NCBI GenBank assembly: GCA_001600455.1
Contig: BCKC01000001.1
Coordinates: 434,001 to 498,000 of the forward strand
Direction of reading: 5' to 3'
From: Endocalyx cinctus
Lineage: Eukaryota > Ascomycota > Sordariomycetes > Amphisphaeriales > Apiosporaceae
DNA length: 64,000 nucleotides
The stretch's first letter is position 1. Each line of letters starts with the position of its first letter. Below the pieces are notes generated by a model. It did no database searches, was not told the origin of the DNA, and saw nothing but the letters and a program-made list of their open reading frames with translations. This document shows, piece after piece, positions 1-11,521 of this stretch. Position numbers and translations under genes: made by a program.

Positions 1-1727
1 CTCTTCGTTTATGCATATGTACATACATACGAAACGAATCTAACCTGACCAAACAAAACAAAAAAAAAACAATAGTCATCTACTCGAAAAGATCCGAACC
101 CTCAACGAAAAGGAGAGTAAGCAAGGAGATGAGCGTCCGAAGGCAGAAGCCATCAAGCGAACTCTCCTAGCCTAAACTTTCTCTCCTCTTCCGCTTCAGC
201 AATTCGAAGAAGAAAAAAAATGTTACGTCCAAATGGGAAGACACGATACGAGATGCACGATTCTTCAACCACGCCTCGTCCATTGGAGGAGACAGACGGT
301 AAACGCTTCAAATCTGCTTACCTATTTAGTACTTCCTTTTTTCTCTCTCAAACTTACGAAGCTATTATATGATCTTACAAGTATGTGCCTATCTAAATAT
401 GACTATTGCAAAAGTTGGACAGGTGTTCTTGGGGTAAGGAAGGAAATTTGGACACGAGAAGGATGCGATACTTGGTTGGTTGCTATGTTTATTTGCATCA
501 TGATACCCTTGCTATATATATTATTACAGTCAGCTTTGTAAAGAAAGAAAAACAGGTTTTTGTCTTGCATAGGTGGAGAGATGTGGACTGTGGCTTTAGT
601 CTGCTCCGTGCTATTGATGTGCTCGATATCATGTCCCTGTGCTCCGTATACATGCCTCATTTCGTCGACATAAGATGGAAGGATGTGGGTTGGTATACTT
701 AGGTGGTACGGTACACCCATTGCACCTACTTAGGTAAGTATATATTAAGACAGCAAATTCTTTCATGACATGTACTCGCCATCAGTTCTTACTCCTATTA
801 ACGATACAAGAACCGTAAAAAGAGGCGAGCTGGTAAGAAGAATTCTAAGATTTTAACCCGGTATCTATTCTTCGCTTGCCTATTTCTTATAAGTAGATTA
901 GGACATTATTCTCGAAGAAGAAAGGGTGAGAAAAAAAGGAGGCATAAGACTATATGAAGTGGATTTTGATAATAATACCCTCATCTACGTAGGCTAGTCC
1001 TTACGACTTACTTAGCTTATAAGGTGATGCGGAAGAACCGACTTAGGCTGATAAAATCTATGTGCTCGGGATCTCTTTTTTCACACGTCTTGATCGGCAA
1101 AAGCTCTCTCACTAATCTAATTTCCATAGGTTCCAGCTAGGGGAAGTGAAGAGTTACGAAAATTGGACAGAAACTTTTTCTCACCCGAAACNCCCCCCCC
1201 CCTTTCACTTTTTGTCTTCCATACCTTTGCAACCACCGAATTTCTCGGAAACGCCTTGCCATACTTTGAAATAGGAAAAAAATGCTTCTAGATCCAGTTC
1301 GGCTAGGTTTCACCATAACTCCTGTACGTTGATACCATTTCACTCTTATTTCATAACAATATCAGCCCACCTTGTTCTCACACTAATTCGCCACTTCCAA
1401 GTTCTTGTCGACCTTAGAAGTGCCTTCCGACATGTTATAGCCAACGCGTTAATGTGTCATGGCAAAACTGTCTCACGATAACTGCTAGTAGCCTGGGTGA
1501 TTTGGTACCAAATATAAAATTTCGACATTCCGTCTAAGATACTGTAGCCTCTTGAACGCAGCTGTTAATGATACCATTTACTTCGTGGTAATATAAGTCA
1601 ACGGTCGAAGACCCGATGCTCATATATAAGCGCCGTAACACCGGGCGTCTATGACCGTCTCTTAGACCACCAGACCTACAGTTAGATCGACGTCAGCTCA
1701 AAGGGCATAAGCGGCGTATCAAGGGCT
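1..1727. other. Intergenic stretch, no gene recognised
   Basis: I see no convincing gene here. The open frames present are short, overlap each other on both strands and resemble no family I know. The sequence is AT-rich with simple A and T runs. A C-run at about 1191-1202 contains the only ambiguous base (n at 1192), which suggests sequencing or assembly difficulty at a homopolymer. The right part lies downstream of MKT1 and should hold its 3' UTR. Confidence 0.5.
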
Positions 1728-4661
1728 TCATCGGCGCGCTTTCAAATACGAAGCAGCCTTGTCCCATGCACTTCGATCATTGGCCGAGACGTCGCTCGTC
1801 AAAGTCTTAACGCCAGTTTGGACAGCGTTGAAAAATTCGCAAGCGATGTCCAGATCCTCGAAGAAATTTGTCGCATACGGAACATATTTAGAAGGGAACT
1901 CTTGCTTCTTAGTCGCCTTCTGCTCCGGCGAGTCTTGAAGGTTAACATCGTCGAAGAATGTCTTGACAGCAATTCCAAGAGCAACATCGGTATCTATAAG
2001 GAAAGGTAACCTAAGCAAGTATTAGTTAACAAGTAGAAATTTCGGATGATAAAAGACAAGATATTGTGGCACGACAACTTACCCGTGACCTATCTCGAAA
2101 TAATCATCCCGTTCACGGTTGGTCTGCGCATGGAGTAACATAGATACGACGATAGCCTCAATCAGATCTCGATCTGCTTCGCGGATGGAGGAACAAAGAG
2201 ATCTGAAACAGAGGAAGTTCTTGCTGAGCGGGCCCGTGTATCCGTTCGCTTGGTGGCGCAATTTGAGAAGGATAGCGCAACGGCTAATGAGCAACAAGCT
2301 CGCCTTTTCATCCTCGTTGCCATTTATCGGAAGACCACTAAGCTCGGGATGCTGATTGCGAGTGTTGAGGAGACCTAATCGGATAAGTTCATAAGCTAGA
2401 ACTACGGCTTCGTAAAGACCGGGAACAGCGGCATTCGCGGTTACCGTCGGTTGCAGGGCCTCGAGAGACTTTGCTAGAGCTTCACCCCACGACGTCAAGT
2501 TGTGATTTTGGTCCACATAACCACGAAGGTGGAGGAATCGCCACAGAGTAGTAGACTTAACAAGGTCACCAGAAGGGATACCCTTGATTTTCTCGGTGCT
2601 GATAGTCGCCTTTGCGAAGTCCTTGTTTCGAAGAGCCGTAGTTTCGAATAGGATAGAGCCGTGCTGGGCGTTGGGGAAGAATTGTTTGATGGCCTCTTCT
2701 TTTACGTTCCACGTGTGGGCGCGATGAACGACGGCCTGATCGTCTTGTGGTCGCCACTGAATCTGGTGAGAATATTTATCGTCATACCAAGTCTTTACCG
2801 TAATGGCTTGGTGCTGGATGCCTCGGTTGATACGGGGATAGATTAGAGAAATAGCCATCTCACGGAGGCTCATCAGTTGCGTCGTGACAAGCTGTTTATA
2901 CTCGTCCGACTGAACCCCATCGAGAGTTGGATAGACCAGAATTTGACCATGCGAAATCCAACCCAGCACGCGTGCGCCAATCAGACCGGTGTTCAAGTAA
3001 TGGAGCAGCTCGGCCGGCAGCTGGTATCCAAGATACAAATAGTTATCACCAGTCAGAGTTTCAAAGTTGTGAACTTTAATCTCACCCGATTCAGCTATGT
3101 AAATAAAGTGATTAACGCACATCCTTGCTTTGCGATACTTTTGCAACCAGTTGGGATCGCCTCTCTTGCCAAGAATATCGTTAAAAGAGTTGCAAGCGGT
3201 GATGACAGATTTCTCCGAGGTCCGCAGCATGTTAACTGCATCTTGAACAGATGAAGGCTGTCTAGGAGTGATGGAAGGCTCCTTGAGGGGGGGGAAGGCG
3301 GGAAGAAACGATGTACCAGCCATCAAGAGAGCATCAATGAACATGGGTTCGGTGACGCCCAAGGTCTTGATAATACGCAACTTGGACATGAACGTGAAAG
3401 TACCAGAGTCCCAGTCCATGACCCGAATGACGTAATCTTTGATGGGATATAATAAGAGCTCTTGCGATCCCATAATGGCTCCGATCTGATCGGATTCGAC
3501 CATGTCCATGTAGGCGAGCTTGAAGGAGAGGTCAGCTGTAATTCCGATGGCACAGAATAGGGGGGTTTAGATGGAATTTACCTGAGCAGAGGCATTGTAC
3601 GGAGGAACGATAAAATGGAGCCCACGTTTCTTGAGGATTCGCTGTAATAGGGGGAACAAGTTGTGAACGAGATAAGCACCTGGATTCGGTTAACAACTCT
3701 GGCTACGTTTCATACGCACACACACACGCGAGTATCAGCGGATAGATAGAATGTGAAGACGTACCCCTGTGAGCACCAAATGCGGCCACAGCCTCGTTAG
3801 CCTGACTCTGAAAGTACAGGCTCCAAGCCTCGTCGGTCCCAACGAGAGCCTTCTTTCCCCTATGAACAGTCACATCATCCTCCCCGACAACAGATTGGCC
3901 GCTAAAGACGAATAAAGGCGTGGCTTTGTTGTTGGCCCAAGTATCTAGATCGGCTTCAATGTGAGACTGAAGACCGGTCAGGCCACCGAGAGCGGGGAGA
4001 AGTGGTTCGTGGAAGGGAGAGTTATCGAGGAACAGTTGCAGATAGTAGGAGGCATCAACGCCGATAGCGACTCCATCGAACTGGGCGATATCAGCGACTC
4101 TTACGGCGCCGTTAGTTTTAAGAAGACTTGGAAGGTATCGGAGTTAAGGAAGACTTACTGGGTCTGCTCGTTAATCCAGTGATCTTCAGAATGGCCTAAA
4201 TAAAGAAGATATAATAGTTAGCTAGCTGAAGCGTTGCACCCAGCCTTATTACGTAGCGCAAAGTCATGAGACGGGAAGAATAGCGGTAGAAACATGCCAG
4301 AGAAACATGTATAAACTGATGTAGAGTCATCCTCATAACGTATTGAATTATTGTCATTAAAATGCCTGTAGACATTAAACCCAATCATGGCTAAGTTGAG
4401 TTGGTCCTTTTCCCTCCGATAGTTTCTCGGGTAATGTGTGGTATGTGGTGGGTGGTATGATGTGATTCAAGTACGTAGTGAAGCAGAGATGAGGGATGAT
4501 TTTCAAAGGGATTCATTCAGAAGGCAATTGGGATGGAATGACCAAACATGCAAGAAGACAAATATAGAAAGAATCAAGTCATACAAGAAATCCCAAATTA
4601 AGAAGTAAGAAGTAAGAAAAGAAAGGGGAGGGGCGTGCGGAAATGTAAACTTACTCGGCAT
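1728..4661 (-). CDS. MKT1: MKT1-like post-transcriptional regulator (XPG/PIN-like nuclease fold)
   Basis: Six coding exons give 731 residues: 4661-4655, 4195-4159, 4099-3765, 3679-3582, 3518-2083 and 2010-1728. Exon boundaries were chosen by frame and GT/AG sites, and all phases agree. The N-terminal XPG/PIN-like region carries GVDASYYLQLFLD, followed by a helix ending PYNASAQLAYMD and then SDQIGAIMGSQELLLYPI, as in yeast Mkt1. The C-terminal domain reads LPFLIDTDVALGIAVKTFFDD, also typical. In yeast, Mkt1 is a cytoplasmic partner of Pbp1 that affects translation and stability of certain mRNAs; the nuclease fold is thought to be degenerate. Odd points: the first coding exon is only 7 nt (ATGCCGA) and is followed by a 459-nt intron, long for this genome. 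The start is supported by the clean join to SHSEDHWINEQTQ. Family assignment is firm; function in this organism is inferred. Confidence 0.93.
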
Positions 4662-5877
4662 TGCGACAACTTCTTTTTTCTTTGGCGAGCGAAGCTATAG
4701 AAAGCTCCAACCCACACAAGCTTCAATCAAAGTTTATTTTATTTTTAAGTGTTGGACTTGCTTCCAGTTAAGACAAGGGAAGGTCTGATCGGTACGTTAT
4801 TTGATTTTATTGAGAGACAAAAAGAGTGACTGAGTTTGACATAAAAAGTTTCTTGAGTAAAAGAGAAAATAAAATACACAACAACAAGAAAGGCTGGCTA
4901 TTGAAAAATAAGAAAAGGGTCGTATGTGGTAGGTGTTTGAAAGAATGACCTCAATCAATTAAGGATTTAAAAATAAATAATAAAAATAAGAACGATAGGC
5001 GATAATAAGAAGAGAAGAGGCTCATTCGCTGTTATTACCTGTTATTACTTGCTAGCTTGTCCGTTACTTACAGTACCGCAGTCATCTGAGTATGTACCTA
5101 GCAGCCTAGGCACCTTGTGTACTACCTACGAACGTATTATGTAGGTACTTATGTATATAATTAGCGTAGTGTCTCAACTGTAAACTTAGAAACTCAGTAA
5201 CAGACAGGCCGAATTTGGTGGACTCAGTGGGGTGAGACAATAAATAAATATACACTATAACGATAACGATAACAAGATACATGTTATACGGTATATATAG
5301 ATATATATACGGTAACTGTATAAGTAAAAGAAAATCCAATCCTTTTCCGTAAATGGCTTTTAACGTAATCGTTTTTATTACGGGCGATTGTCCGTTTACA
5401 TATTATTTACATACCAAGTTACATATGAAGATATCCCCAATATCGAAAGCCAGGATGCGAGGAATCCGATATATGATAACACCGATGGATCGCTCTAATG
5501 ACGGTGTACAACCCTCCGCCATTCTCTCTTATAGGATAACGAAGAATATGTACTAGCATTTTGAAGTATACTGGATAATCCATCACTCCTGATTTTCGAG
5601 TACCTTCTTAACCACGTCTACCACGCTATCTATCGATGGCGGTAAAATTATAGCAGTGATTAGTCTCTAGTAAAAATGTCTAAACCTTACAGCCCTTCAT
5701 CCTTTCTATAGTTTCGGATAAGTGTTTTTGATAAGGAGGAACTACCACTTGATTATGAGTTGTAAAAACGTATGATACAGGAATCTCACGCCATGCTACA
5801 TGCTCGGCCTCCTGAGATATACATTTATAATTCCAGCGCTCGAAGGTATTGAGGTAATCTTCAAGTATTGTAGCACG
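4662..5877. other. Intergenic stretch between MKT1 and HET pseudogene
   Basis: This is the MKT1 upstream region plus DNA downstream of the HET pseudogene. It is AT-rich, with short GATAAC repeats near 5255-5275. At 5096-5111 it carries a GTACCTAGCAGCCTAGG motif whose reverse complement recurs near 33.74 kb. No gene is supported. Confidence 0.5.
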
Positions 5878-7776
5878 TTACAAGATACAAACAACCTCTC
5901 CAAGTCGTATCTCAACCCCGTGATCATCTTGCGTCCACTGAGCCGAAAGCCATTCAAAAGGGCCGGGTGCCTCAGGTAAAGACGATCCAGGATTCTCTTG
6001 GCCATAATATATCCTGATCTTGCCCGCTCCTATGCCGATCCTCTCGTATACGCCGCATTGTTCCGATTCTCCGAGGATCAAGAAATTCTCGTATACATAC
6101 GAGGGGTCGCCAACGCAACGAATAGAATACATGCTTATCAGCTTGACCGGACCGCTGACGGATGGCGCGATTTCCTCCGCCGAAGATCTCCTGAGCGATT
6201 TTCCAAGAACTCTTCCTTCCGGGTCCGACACCTCGGAGGATTCAAGGGGGCTATCGACGGTAAACTCGCAAGGTTCTCTTTAGTCTGCGTTGACCGAATA
6301 CGTATTTCTAATCGTGAGTCTATAACTGTCGCCTTCCGTGGCCGTACGGCTCTGCAACTTTGCCGAAACAGTAGGGCCGCAAACGGTGATCGAGCCTTTC
6401 TCGACCCTGGAATAAGGACTCGAGCTGGCCGTCGCACACTCGGCGTCGAGAATTTTCGTATGGTATATGCGAGTTCCGTCGTAAGTATACCTTGCGAGAC
6501 GGTAGTCTACCGCGCTGCTTAGAGACGCCCAGGAAAAAGTAGGAGCCAGGTATTGCGTCACCGAGCAGAAACGGCCGTCGGGACTTCTTTGCCGGGCGAG
6601 GTCCTCGAGCAAATCTTCTTTCCACATGCCCGCAAAGTAAGTCGATCCGTATAGGCCGTGGAAAGCGCTTGCTAGACCCATCAGCGCCGGGAATTTATCC
6701 TCCATCTTCGTCAGGTTACGCGAACTATACTTCTCTATAAGGATATGCCAGGCGCCATAGTGATCGGCGCGCCTTCCTTCGCTAACTGGCGCCTCGGGCT
6801 TAAGAAATGCGCCGCGTGGTGGTAATGAAGTTTGATATCATTGGCATTATCGAGTTTCTTTGCATATCCACTGCAGCTCTGCTCCCGTGAACGATATGAT
6901 TCGAGTGGAAAGCTCACCTAGGAATGTGATGTTAGGGTTCGGTGACGACGATGCCGCGATCGTTATTTTGGCATTCGAATATATATATCGGCCATTCTGG
7001 AGGCTTCTGTCTCCCAATCCTGCTCATCATCTTGAATAATGCAGAGAGTATCGATCCATAGGTAGTGGATCCCGAGTCTTGTAGCGATGAGAGCAGCATC
7101 TCGGAAGACTACAGGCATCTGATGCCACGGAATCTCCGTCCGAAACGCATCAATACTCTCCAAGGTGGTGATCCGGTTATCTATACCGCCCCATGTATAA
7201 GATAGGGTGGCGTATGATCCACCGGCGCCATCATCAGGCTCAACGATCTTATAAGGAAACTCGGAAATATCTATCACCCGCTTTGGCAACGGTACCGGAC
7301 CCTGATGGCATCCTTTATGCTCTTGAAGACATGTACGATAGCAGTCATTAAGGAACCGCAATGATTCATCTGAATTTGACTTGCTTGGGATCTCTCGGGC
7401 GAGCTGAGCAGGACTTGACGAATTCTCTACGATGATCAATTAGCGACTGGATGGGCTTCCGTGGGAAAACGCTTGAAGGCTCACGAGCGAACCAGTATAC
7501 TTCTACCGAGTCCACGGGTTGGGTAGCTGGTAAGGCACGTATTTCCGTTGGGAGCTTCGACTCCATCAGAATTACCATTCGAGTTTCAGATTCAGCAGAT
7601 CGAAACAGCGTAGATGCTTGAAGCGCCAAATTGCAGAACTCGCATCCTTGTCTTGCTGATTGCTCGAGTTCGCAGTGAAGAAATTCTGGGAGTATGAGAA
7701 ATCGAAAGTGATCATCATGACTTTGGGGATCTTGGCTAGAATAAAATCCAAGACAACGACATAGAACACATGTCAT
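5878..7776 (-). pseudogene. HET-domain (heterokaryon incompatibility) protein, decayed
   Basis: The HET family is clear from YATLSYTWGG, then a segment with FRDAALIATRLGIHYLWID and LCIIQDDEQDWETEASRMADIY. HET proteins trigger cell death after fusion of unlike hyphae. One good intron is present: 7484-7427, 58 nt, donor GTGAGC, branch-like CTAAT, acceptor TAG. The frame is then broken repeatedly. (1) A run of ATs at 6979-6988 is 2 nt too long for the frame, so translation stops just after it; the expected SNAKITIAAS segment continues in another frame. (2) The usual segment between NPNITFLG and LSTRIISFTGAELQW is missing, an apparent in-frame deletion near 6916. (3) TAA at 6847-6849 and TGA at 6838-6840 lie in frame. 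(4) TAA at 6280-6282 lies in frame, and clear coding-like sequence continues to 5878. A truncated product of the first two exons could still be made. Sequencing error might explain the AT run but not all the lesions. Confidence 0.85.
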
Positions 7777-8750
7777 TTTTTGAAGCTGTAAACTTTAATA
7801 TGAAGATAAAAATTCAACATGGATTATTATTGTTGCGTGAGGCACGAAGACTAGGTTTGATATTAACTTTGTTTGTATTGTTTAATGTCAAAAACAAGGG
7901 ATTTGCGGGGGAGTAAGTAGGACTATCCGGGGAGAAAAACGTATGAGATATAGCCAGTGAGCAGTCTGCAGGCTGCATGCTCTGGCAAGGTATGCTTTAG
8001 TATATGGGCAGACTACAATGCTAATATCTTCGATGCTGGATCAAGTCAATGAATTCCTCCAGCACTCGATTTTACCGTCTTGCTCCTTACGATCCGTTTT
8101 CTTTATATAATTTATTTACAAGTGCACATAATCGCAGCTACTCAGGACAACTTGACTGATACCAAACCGAGTCAAGCCTGAGAAAAAGCGCTATTCCCGA
8201 TTTGTTCCACAAAAACGGTCAACTTAGGTTTATTGGCACCGTTGTACGGAGTACTCCGTACACACGGAGTAGATCGGATAAGTCGAGTAGGCGATTATAT
8301 CATATACGACTGAGAGGTTACGTATACTTAACCACTTAGAATATATTAGAAACTCTTTTACGTGACAGCTACACAAAAGAATAACTATTCAAAAGTAATT
8401 ATTAAAAATATAAGAAGAAAAAAAAAAGCCGGTGACGGAACATAAGTCGTGATTAAATCAATCATACTAATCGACCCCAAAATCATACACAACCCCATTC
8501 TACCTTATCTACAATCTACACAAGAGTATTTAAAACTAAATCCATTAACCCCCATTTTCTAAGTAAAAAAAAAAAACCCTCTCTCAATCTGTTAAACGTG
8601 GTTGTGGGTTTCTTATAACCCATACATATCCAAATATTTATATATATCTTTCTCAAAGTAATATATATATACATATATATACACACGATAGGGAAAACGT
8701 GTGCGTTACTCAAACAAACAAACAAGCGCAAGATAGCAAAAAAATCAGCC
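7777..8750. promoter_or_regulatory. Divergent upstream region, HET pseudogene / oxygenase
   Basis: This stretch of about 970 nt lies between two divergent starts. It contains a perfect 18-bp palindrome at 8244-8261 (separate entry). A TA-rich tract with TATA-like runs sits at about 8638-8690, 60-110 nt before the oxygenase start. No gene is seen. Confidence 0.45.
8244..8261. repeat. 18-bp perfect palindrome of the TACGGAGTA family
   Basis: The sequence GTACGGAGTACTCCGTAC is identical to its reverse complement. It is followed within a few bases by a further ACGGAGTA copy. The 9-mer TACGGAGTA or its complement recurs exactly at 15181, 15664, 16164, 27839 and 51135, always outside genes. Confidence 0.85.
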
Positions 8751-10436
8751 ATGGCCCCATCCGCAGCAGCAGCCACCATCCCCGTGATCGACATCTCAGC
8801 CTCGGGGGCCGAAGGAGGGGTCGGTAACGAGGCGGAAGAAACTCGGATCGCCAAGGAACTCGTCGACGCCGCCGTTAAATACGGGTTCCTGTACGTGAGA
8901 AATACGGGGAGGGATATTACGGCGGAGCAAGTACAGAAGGCTTTCGATGTCGTGAGTTTTTGTCTCCCTCTTTTATTTTTTTCTAGAGACTGTCATCTGT
9001 TTAAAAAAATGAATGAGAATGAGAACGAACAACTAACAGGCCAAACAAAGTCTCGGACCCTCTTCGCCTCTCCCTTAGAGGAGAAGCAACGCTGTAAGAT
9101 TGAGAAGAACAACCAGGGTTGGACCGACATGCACACCGAGACTCTAGATCCCAAGACACAACGAGTAAGTTTTTTTCAGTTTACTCGATCTAACCTCATT
9201 TTTAAAGTTAATACATATCCCTAACTAACCCTCGAACTATTCAAACAGGTAGGTGATTTCAAAGAGTGAGTACCTATTTTCCCTTTTTACGCCATAATAG
9301 ATACCCCAAACCCCCCGTTCAAAGGGGATAAAATAAACAATTTAAGGGGGTATATTATATTTTATATATACGACCAAGCCCAAAAAAAAAAAAAAAAGAG
9401 TTGAAAACGGTGGGGTTTTATTATTATTATTATTATTAACGATTGGCGTAATAAAAAAAGGGGATTCAACTTCGGCCCCTTCACCCCCACGGGCGCCGCC
9501 ACGCAGCCCATCCCCTCGGACGTCGTCCCCCACGCCCCGTTCCTGGCGGAATTCCGCTCCTCCTGCCACGACCTCTGCCGTCGGATCCTGCACCTCTTCG
9601 GCGTCGGCCTGGGCGTCGACCCGCCCGACTTCTTCGTCCGGGCGCACGACCCGGCCAAGCCTTCCGGTTCGATCTTACGCTTCCGTGAGTAAATTTCTTT
9701 CTTTCTTTCTTTCTTTCTTTTTTTTTTTTTTGGATCACCTAAATATACTTCGATTCCTTCTTTCTTTTTTATATATTCGTATATTAGTAATATAAACCCA
9801 CCATCCAAAAAAAAAAAAAAATAATCCTTAACACATCTCCCCCCCCTAGTCTACTACCCCCCACCGCGCACCTCCCCCTCCACCATCACCCCCTCCGACG
9901 TCCGCGCCGGCGCCCACTCCGACTACGGCTCCGTCACGCTCCTCTTCCGCCTGCGCGGCCAATCCGGGCTCGAGCTGCAATCCGGGACCGGCGCCTCCCC
10001 TTCCTTCTCGCCCGTCCCCGTGTGCCCCGCGGGTACCGAGCGCGACGCGAACCCGCCCATCCTCGTCAACATCGGCGACCTCCTGTCGTACTGGACGGGC
10101 GGGCTTTTAAGGAGCACGGTGCATCGGGTGGCGTTTGGGAGCGGCGACGACGCGAACGCGACGGAAGGCGAATCGAGCGTCGATCCGAGGTTGACGTTGG
10201 TCTATTTTTGCCATCCGGCGGATACGACGCCGTTGGAGCCCGTGCCGAGTAGGAGGGTCGAGGAGTACGTCGCGACGAAAGCGGGAGGAGGGACGGATGT
10301 AGACGAGAACGCGAACCCGTACGCGAGGCGGGATGAGAAGGTTCTGACGGCGAATGAACATTTGAATATGAGGCTGAGGGCTACGTATCTTCAGATGTAT
10401 AGCGAGGATGGTGCTGATAATAAGGCTTCGGCGTAG
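8751..10436 (+). CDS. 2-oxoglutarate/Fe(II)-dependent oxygenase, isopenicillin-N-synthase-like
   Basis: Five exons give 380 residues: 8751-8951, 9051-9164, 9249-9265, 9461-9684 and 9850-10436. The N-terminal dioxygenase region starts with TIPVIDIS and runs through LFASPLEEKQRCKIEKNN. The catalytic core has the iron ligands H208 and D210 in AHSDYGSVTLLF and H277 in STVHRVAF. R299 in DPRLTLVYFCHP is the expected 2-oxoglutarate-binding arginine. Substrate cannot be told from sequence; relatives act in secondary metabolism or oxidise small molecules. Neighbours do not form a biosynthetic cluster. Exon 3 is a 17-nt micro-exon that supplies VGDFK. The first acceptor (AAAG before TCTCGG) was chosen over a nearer CAG because only it keeps the frame and leaves the CTAAC branch site intact. 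Introns 3 and 4 carry ATT and CTTT microsatellites. Confidence 0.9.
9416..9438. repeat. ATT trinucleotide microsatellite in oxygenase intron 3
   Basis: A run of about seven TTA/ATT units sits shortly before the exon 4 acceptor and follows a 15-base A run. It is intronic, so length change should not affect the reading frame. Confidence 0.8.
9694..9732. repeat. CTTT microsatellite and T run in oxygenase intron 4
   Basis: Six or more CTTT units begin about 10 nt after the exon 4 donor and merge into a T run. The repeat is pyrimidine-rich and intronic. Confidence 0.85.
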
Positions 10437-11521
10437 GTAGGTATGTATGTACGTGAAAGGAGGAGTGGGTGGGTTTATGTGATGATTTATGTATATGTAT
10501 ACACACGGGGGTATAAGCCCCTTTTAATAACAGCAAACGCATGCTTCGAATTCTGTATACTCATCTCTAGCCTTTTTTTTTTTTTCGTTTGTATTCGATC
10601 ATAATTCCAGAGTGGTCTCTTACATGCCCACTTTGAACTACGAAGGGAATATTTCTTCTTGTTCAGATTTTGTGAATTATTTTTTTTTCTCTCTTATATT
10701 TATCTTATTCTCTCGTAAGCCAATACTAATTTCAGATCGTTCATCCATACATATATGTAACGATAGGACCTCGTCGTGTTTCGAAAGACCGAAAAGAATA
10801 GCACCAAAAACTGACAAGCAATCCCTCCTCATCCATTTATGCCGCCCGATCCTTATTTCTTTCATGCAAACAAGAAAAAACAGTTCTTTTATAGACGAAA
10901 CAGACCTCAAAGTAAAACCAAAATTCAAATCATCATTATAAAAAAAAAAAAAGGTAACTTTTATTTTCTCTCTTTCTCTCTGTCTTTTTGATACTATATT
11001 TTTCTTTTTAAAACCCGGCCAGATCGAAGAAAACGCCCCGTAGATATGATTTGATAGGTATAATTATATATATAATATATAAAAAAAAAAGGAACAAAAC
11101 TTTTCTCTTCCTTTTTCTACCTTCCCCTTAAATGAAATAAAAATAAAACACACCAACAAAAAGATCCGCCAGATGTTTTTTTCTTTTATATATTTCTCCC
11201 TTTGAAAGAAAGAAAAAAAAAATCGTCGAAGTTACACCCCGAAACAGAATACCGCTAAACAAATGTAGGCTCTCGTATATGTAAATCTTCCAGATAATCC
11301 AAAAAAAATAAGTGTGAGGTTGATCCCCTGGAAAATTTTCTCGTTCGGTCGAAAAAAATGTTGCTAAGACGCCATGTAGTATGCTCGGAGTGAAGTTTGA
11401 TAAAGAAAAAGTTGATATCGACTCAATAATCGATGAGGTATGAGGTGTAGAAAAGACGGTGAGTGTTCTTTTTTGTTTTCGGCGTCGGCTGGGTTTTTGA
11501 AATCATTTCGCTTTCTAGCCC
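10437..11521. other. Convergent 3' region, oxygenase / NmrA
   Basis: This tail-to-tail spacer is AT-rich, with several A runs and AATAAA-like words (for example near 11139) that could serve 3' end formation on either strand. No gene is supported. Confidence 0.45.

Noticed and set aside
6735..6920. An intron starting at GTGAGC (6918) that would skip the HET stops
   Set aside because: The skipped sequence encodes a conserved HET segment (LSTRIISFTGAELQW), so it is exon sequence with nonsense changes and not an intron.
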